In this document: positions 59,298 to 64,000 of the stretch, one piece after another | How the letters are laid out: each line of letters opens with the position of its first letter | Position numbering within the stretch: the stretch's first letter is position 1 | From: Vibrio neptunius | Lineage (GTDB): Bacteria > Pseudomonadota > Gammaproteobacteria > Enterobacterales > Vibrionaceae | DNA: 64,000 nucleotides | Direction: 5' to 3' | NCBI GenBank assembly: GCA_019339365.1 | Contig: CP079859.1 | Coordinates: 868,001-932,000, forward strand | Translations under genes and position numbers: made by a program | Notes under the pieces: model-generated | The model's database searches: none | The model's input: only the letters and a program-made list of their open reading frames with translations | What the model was told of the DNA's origin: nothing

Positions 59298-61706
59298 TTA
59301 ACCAAGTACAACGACGACGTCGTTGACGCTGCCTTTTGGCTGTACGGGTATCGCGGAGCCAGACACTTCTTCTCCATTGACTAGGATCGATTTGACCCCT
59401 TTGCTCACTGAGTCTGGGTTCTCCACTTTGATGTTGTACGTCGCCTCTAGCCACTGACGGGTCACTTCGAAACCCGGCCAGTTGGTTGGGATACACGGAT
59501 CAATCGTCAGCCCGTCAAAACCTGTACGTACGCCAAGAATGAAGTTGGTGACTGCGAAGTAAGCCCAGCCCGATGTGCCAGTTAGCCACGGGTGGTTGGC
59601 ACGTCCGTGATCTTGGTGGTCACGACCCATGATGAACTGCACGTAAGAGTAGGGTTCTGCAATCCGTTTTTCGATAATGTCATTTTGGTTGTATGGGTTG
59701 AGTGCATCGTAAAATTTCATTGCACGGTCACCACGCCCCAATTTCGCTTCTGCAACCCAAGCCCATGGGTTTGGATGTGAGAAGATAGCGCCGTTTTCTT
59801 TGACGCCTTGATAAACGCGAGTGACGAAGCCGATGTCATCGTTAGGTGTGGCGAAAGATGGAGAGTTGAGGTGTAAGCCATACTCTGAGAATAGGTTCTC
59901 ATCAACCGCATCCATCGCTTTCTCACCACGCTCTTGAGAAACGGCACCAGACAATACTGCTAGCGTATTTGACTCTAAGTGAACTCGACCTTCTGTTTGC
60001 TGAGCAGTACCGATCTTGTCACCATCTTTAGTCAGACCACGGATGTACCAACCGCCTTCATCATCCCAAAGATGTGTCTCACATGCTTCACGAACGTTTG
60101 CTGCCATTTCGGTGTATTTCTCTACATCTGCGTCTTTGCCCAAGAATTTAGCAAGGTCGATGAACTCTTGTAGCGCCCAGAAATGGAGGAACGACACCAT
60201 TGATGATTCGCCACCGCCTAGGTTCAGGCAGTCGTTCCAGTCTGCGCGTAGACCTTTACAGATACCGGTTTGACCTACGTACTCAGCCGAGAAATCTAGG
60301 GCAGCTTTCATGTGATCATAAACGCTGGCATCGCCACCATCTGCGTAAGGAATTATTTCGTCGAAGAAGCTGTGCTCACCGATTTCCATCACGTATTTAC
60401 AGATGGTTGGCACTAACCATAGGTGGTCATCAGAACACGTGTCTTCAATGCCGTGGATTTTGTCTTCGTCGGAAGGGGTAGGAACAACCGTTGGTGACTT
60501 AGACGGTTTCACGTCTGCTTTCTCTGGATCGAACCAGTCTGGATCGAATAGGTGCAGACCATAACCCGCTTTCACCTGACCGCGCAGTAGATCAACGATA
60601 CGCTTGCGTGTCATTGCTGGGTTGGCATGAGGGACTGAAATCGCATCTTGTGCGGTATCGCGGTAACCAAGGCCAGTACGACCACCTACTTCGATAAAGG
60701 ATGCAAAACGAGACCACACCACACAGGTTTCAGCTTGGTATAGTGTCCAAGCATTAATCATGGTATCTAGACCTTGGTTTGGCGATGTCACTTGGAACTT
60801 GCCACAACGCTCTTCCCAGTGGGCTTTGATTCCAGCGAAGGCGTTATCGACTTCTGCTAGATCTTGGTATTGAGCACGCAGGCGTTCACCGTTGCCTTTG
60901 CCGATACCTAGAATGTAAGCAAAGCGAACTTCTTCACCCGGTTGGATGGTGAATTGCTTGTGTAGAGAACCACAGTGGTTATAACAAGTCTGAGCTGTGT
61001 TGGAGCATTGGCCTTTTTCTACGGCGATTGGGTTAGCTTCGTCGCGGTAAAGACCTAGGAAGCTGTCACGCTGACCATCGTAAGAATCTGGAGAAAACGT
61101 CGAAGCAAGGTAGTAGAAACCTTCGAAGTCGTTGGTGTTGTAGTACAGGTCGTATTCAATTACGCCTTCATTGTAAGTCGTACCCGCTGAGTACAGAGAC
61201 ATCTGATGGTTTTGGTTATCAGATTGGATATGGCTGAATGAGAATTCAACAAAAGAGAACGCGCTGATGGTGCGTGGTTTTTCAGAGGTGTTCTTGATCA
61301 CCACATCCCAAATTTCCGCGTCTTCGCCTTTAGGGACGAAGAGTGTTTTCGTCGCGGTAATACCGCTGTATTTACACTTGAACTTAGAGTATGACAAGCC
61401 ATGACGGACTTCGTAGTTTGCTTCATCTAGGCTTTTGGCCACTGGTTGCCAAGAGATTGACCAGTAATCACCTGTTTCATCATCACGCAGATAAACGTAA
61501 TGTCCTGGGCGATCGAAGGTCGCATTCGGGCGGAATTTAGTCACACGGTTGTATTCTGGCGAGTTGTAGAACGAATAGCCTCCCGCATTGTGCGAGATCA
61601 CCGTACAGAACTTCTCAGTGCCTAGGTAGTTTGTCCATGGCGCAGGTACGTCAGGGCGAGTGATGACGTATTCACGATTCTCGTTATCGAAATAGCCGTA
61701 TTTCAT
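59298..61706 (-). CDS. chbP: N,N'-diacetylchitobiose phosphorylase (GH94)
   Basis: ChbP phosphorolyses N,N'-diacetylchitobiose to GlcNAc 1-phosphate and GlcNAc in the cytosol, saving an ATP. The 802-residue protein is the same size as the characterised V. proteolyticus enzyme. It begins MKYGYFDNENREYVITRPDV and has the catalytic acid region LRADWNDCLNLGGGESSM, with the Asp at about residue 490, and the GTSGWAYFAV segment. It lies between the hexosaminidase and phosphomutase genes. A cellobiose specificity is possible but less likely in this context. Confidence 0.94.
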   Translation of the reverse strand: MKYGYFDNENREYVITRPDVPAPWTNYLGTEKFCTVISHNAGGYSFYNSPEYNRVTKFRPNATFDRPGHYVYLRDDETGDYWSISWQPVAKSLDEANYEVRHGLSYSKFKCKYSGITATKTLFVPKGEDAEIWDVVIKNTSEKPRTISAFSFVEFSFSHIQSDNQNHQMSLYSAGTTYNEGVIEYDLYYNTNDFEGFYYLASTFSPDSYDGQRDSFLGLYRDEANPIAVEKGQCSNTAQTCYNHCGSLHKQFTIQPGEEVRFAYILGIGKGNGERLRAQYQDLAEVDNAFAGIKAHWEERCGKFQVTSPNQGLDTMINAWTLYQAETCVVWSRFASFIEVGGRTGLGYRDTAQDAISVPHANPAMTRKRIVDLLRGQVKAGYGLHLFDPDWFDPEKADVKPSKSPTVVPTPSDEDKIHGIEDTCSDDHLWLVPTICKYVMEIGEHSFFDEIIPYADGGDASVYDHMKAALDFSAEYVGQTGICKGLRADWNDCLNLGGGESSMVSFLHFWALQEFIDLAKFLGKDADVEKYTEMAANVREACETHLWDDEGGWYIRGLTKDGDKIGTAQQTEGRVHLESNTLAVLSGAVSQERGEKAMDAVDENLFSEYGLHLNSPSFATPNDDIGFVTRVYQGVKENGAIFSHPNPWAWVAEAKLGRGDRAMKFYDALNPYNQNDIIEKRIAEPYSYVQFIMGRDHQDHGRANHPWLTGTSGWAYFAVTNFILGVRTGFDGLTIDPCIPTNWPGFEVTRQWLEATYNIKVENPDSVSKGVKSILVNGEEVSGSAIPVQPKGSVNDVVVVLG

Positions 61707-61794
61707 GTTTTATTCCTTTTCCTACCGCCACTGAAACAGCGGCTTAATGTATTTGCTAGAGAAAACTGCTAAGGGCTATGGCCGTCAGCAAAAG

Positions 61795-63702
61795 TTATTT
61801 CCAAGGGTTGCGATAATTAATGCCTTGTTTATCCAGTAAAGATAAATGGCCTTTCAGCCTTGCTTGATAGTCGTGCCAGTCGCGATGTTGTTTCATTGTC
61901 CAGCAAGCTTCTGCTATTGCTGTCAGGCGAGGGAACACCATGTAGTCCAGCCGTTGCTGGTGGGAGACAAGTTCACACCATAGCGCGCACTGAATGCCGA
62001 GAATACGTTTACGGATTGGGTCTTCTTGTGGAATATCAGCCAGAGGTTCATAGCGATACGCGCTTTCGAGAGGAATGACATTCGCCCAGTCGACGCCAGG
62101 TTCCTCAGGGGAATAGTCCTGCGCCATATCCAGATAGGTGGATTGGGCCGGTTGTAGGACAACATCGAAACCTTGTTTGGCACACTTGAGGGCTGCCTCT
62201 TCACTCAACCAAGAATAAATTACGGTATCTTTGCTGACTTTATCTCCGTGCTGAGCTTCTTCCCAGCCGACCATACGCTTGCCCAAAGAGCGTAATTTTT
62301 GCTCGGCATATCGCAGCAGGTGCCCCTGAAGCTCTTTGGTATTCTGGTAACCTTCAGATTCCATTAATGCTTGGCAATTCGCGCTCTGAAGCCAAACGCC
62401 ATCGGGCACTTCATCGGCGCCAATATGCACCCAAAGGGCTGGAAACAGACTGGCGACTTCTTCAAGCACTTTATCGAGAAACTCATAAGTCCCCGGTATT
62501 GCAGGAGAGAGAACATTATCGGTGTAATGCTGAATACTGCGATATTCCGATTTGTCGCTCGGATCGAGCAGTAATTCTGGAAGGGCTTTAATCGCTGCTC
62601 GGCAGTGACCCGGAATATCAATTTCAGGAATCACGGTAATGCCTCGCTCTTGAGCATAAGCAATCACTTCTCTTACCTGATGCTGAGAATAATACCCGCC
62701 ATATACTGGCGAAATGTGGCTAAACTGCGGCTTGAGTTCCGAGTCTCTTCCACGAAATGCCCCTACTTGCGTGAGCTGAGGAAAAGCGTTGATCTCCAGT
62801 CTCCAGCCTTCATCATCGGTTAAATGCCAGTGAAAAGTATTGAACTTGTAATGAGCGAGTTGGTTAATTAACCGTTTGATATCGTCGATTGGATGGAAAT
62901 GGCGAGCGCAGTCGAGCATCATGCCTCGGTATTTAAAGCGAGGCTTATCCATTACCTTGACATAAGGCACTGTTAATTGGTCGTTATCTAGTGTTATGAG
63001 TTGCATTAACGTGGCACTGGCATGTACGAAACCTGCTGCCGATGCCGATTCAATCCTGACACCGGTAGCGGATACGATAAGCTGATACTGACTTTCATCC
63101 AGAGTTGGATTATTGCGAAACAGGATTTCGCTTTGACCAATAGCCTTGGCCTGATAGCCAAATAGAGTAGTTAGTTCTTTCTCTAGCCAAGTCGCGGCTT
63201 TTTCCGCTTGCGCAGTTTGCAGGGTAATCTGGCTGGAGGCCGATAAATGAAAGGTTCCACCCTGATAACTGATCTGATTTGGTGCCGGGATCAGTGAGTG
63301 CTCTGCAGCAGATATCGGGTCAAGTTGGGTGCGCTCTTGATAGGGGGAGGCGAGAGCAATAGGCGTCAACGTTACTGCTAACTCACTGGCACCATTGTCA
63401 CTGACAATCAAAGCATCTTTGAGGCCGTCAGTGTAAAAGCGCAATGGCGCTGTATTGATGCTAAATTCGCAGTAATAATGCTGATTTGCGTCGAGTGTGT
63501 GGCTATCCGGAGTAACAACGCAAAAGCTGCCTGTTTGTTTGATCGAACCATGACGAAAGCTATCAGGAAGGATGTAGCGGTCAATGATGAACTGCAAATG
63601 CCAATTGTTTAGTGCTTGATCCGACAGATTGTGCAGCGTCAGACCAAAACGACAGTATTGCTTATGCTCTGACAGAACGGTGAGGTCAATACGATAACTC
63701 AT
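61795..63702 (-). CDS. Beta-N-acetylhexosaminidase (GH20)
   Basis: This enzyme removes terminal GlcNAc from chitin oligosaccharides. The 635-residue protein has an N-terminal carbohydrate-binding-like region (about 1-140), a GH20b domain, and the GH20 barrel with the catalytic Asp-Glu pair in HIGADEVPDGVW. It has no signal peptide, so it is probably cytosolic and acts on imported oligosaccharides. I chose ATG 63702 (MSYRIDLTVL), preceded by AAGGGGA, over an upstream start (63744). Confidence 0.93.
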   Translation of the reverse strand: MSYRIDLTVLSEHKQYCRFGLTLHNLSDQALNNWHLQFIIDRYILPDSFRHGSIKQTGSFCVVTPDSHTLDANQHYYCEFSINTAPLRFYTDGLKDALIVSDNGASELAVTLTPIALASPYQERTQLDPISAAEHSLIPAPNQISYQGGTFHLSASSQITLQTAQAEKAATWLEKELTTLFGYQAKAIGQSEILFRNNPTLDESQYQLIVSATGVRIESASAAGFVHASATLMQLITLDNDQLTVPYVKVMDKPRFKYRGMMLDCARHFHPIDDIKRLINQLAHYKFNTFHWHLTDDEGWRLEINAFPQLTQVGAFRGRDSELKPQFSHISPVYGGYYSQHQVREVIAYAQERGITVIPEIDIPGHCRAAIKALPELLLDPSDKSEYRSIQHYTDNVLSPAIPGTYEFLDKVLEEVASLFPALWVHIGADEVPDGVWLQSANCQALMESEGYQNTKELQGHLLRYAEQKLRSLGKRMVGWEEAQHGDKVSKDTVIYSWLSEEAALKCAKQGFDVVLQPAQSTYLDMAQDYSPEEPGVDWANVIPLESAYRYEPLADIPQEDPIRKRILGIQCALWCELVSHQQRLDYMVFPRLTAIAEACWTMKQHRDWHDYQARLKGHLSLLDKQGINYRNPWK

Positions 63703-63712
63703 GGTATCCCCT

Positions 63713-64000
63713 TTAATACAGGTTGTGCTCTGGTTTGCCAGCAAACATTAATGCCCCATCAATGGCATCGAACTGGGGTTCAACAATCCACTGTTGAACA
63801 GGAGGCGAAAGCCAGTCATGCATACGCTCTGCTATGCTGCCCATTAGGCAGATTCGGTTGGCACCTTTCTTATGTAAGGCGAGAATGAACATTTCAATGT
63901 CTGCTGCAGTTTGCTTAAGTAACGAGATAGCTAATGAATCGGCTTGGGTCGCATGGCGAAAAATCATTGGCGAAAACTGGCCATAGTCACAGGGTAAGGC
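63713..64000 (-). CDS. Sugar kinase (glucosamine/GlcNAc kinase), C-terminal part
   Basis: Only the last 95 residues lie in the window; the gene continues past the right edge. The segment AISLLKQTAADIEMFILALH, then RICLMGSIAERMHDWL and QFDAIDGALMFAG fits the C-terminus of the BadF/BcrA-type glucosamine kinase found at this place in the Vibrio chitin cluster. No ATP-binding motif can be checked here. It ends 10 bases before the hexosaminidase start, so the genes are co-transcribed. Confidence 0.78.
   Translation of the reverse strand, partial: ALPCDYGQFSPMIFRHATQADSLAISLLKQTAADIEMFILALHKKGANRICLMGSIAERMHDWLSPPVQQWIVEPQFDAIDGALMFAGKPEHNLY

Overview
The window looks like a stretch of the main chromosome of a marine Vibrio. 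The evidence is gene content and order: a LuxR/HapR-family quorum-sensing regulator between lpdA and hpt, a pilABCD-coaE-zapD-yacG cluster, an acnB-yacL-glnK-amtB-fbpABC run, and a chitobiose-utilisation cluster (phosphomutase, chitobiose phosphorylase, GH20 hexosaminidase, sugar kinase). From memory, V. cholerae carries the same blocks in similar order. I did not identify the species.

Layout. 1-2.6 kb: pcm, nlpD, rpoS (stress sigma factor block). 2.7-4.9 kb, minus strand: a CNNM/CorC-type membrane protein and the cytochrome-assembly-like gene ypjD. 5.1-8.7 kb: ffh, then the rpsP-rimM-trmD-rplS operon. 8.9-14.8 kb, minus strand: type IV pilus genes pilA-D leading into coaE, zapD and yacG. 15-21 kb: nadC, ampD, fldB, xerD, dsbC, recJ. 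21.6-28.7 kb: pdhR-aceE-aceF-lpdA, with two PdhR-type operators. 28.8-33 kb: luxR/hapR, hpt, carbonic anhydrase and a SulP anion transporter. 33.2-34.9 kb: a two-gene ABC-2 exporter. 35.2-41.2 kb, minus strand: panC, panB, folK, pcnB, gluQ, dksA, sfsA. 41.2-48.4 kb: hrpB, mrcB and a patatin/Omp85 (type Vd) protein. 48.7-57.8 kb: acnB, yacL, glnK-amtB, fbpABC. 57.8-64 kb, minus strand: the chitobiose cluster, running off the right edge inside a sugar kinase.

Seven otherwise intact conserved genes (ypjD, pilB, xerD, the exporter ATPase, mrcB, the patatin gene, amtB) are each broken by a one-base length change in a run of five to seven identical bases. In each case one added or removed base restores the family sequence. 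This pattern points to homopolymer sequencing or assembly error rather than gene decay, but the sequence alone cannot prove it.

The non-coding material that ordinary annotation does not explain is repetitive. There are four copies of a roughly 102-bp imperfect palindrome bounded by GTCAT/ATGAC, two heptamer tandem arrays (23 perfect plus 2 imperfect copies, and 11 copies) that share the consensus CGCWTCY, and three clusters of tiny CTTCG-loop hairpins. I found no insertion sequence, prophage, CRISPR array, tRNA, rRNA or defence island. I see no convincing new multi-gene system; the window is core chromosome with interesting small repeats and regulatory sites.
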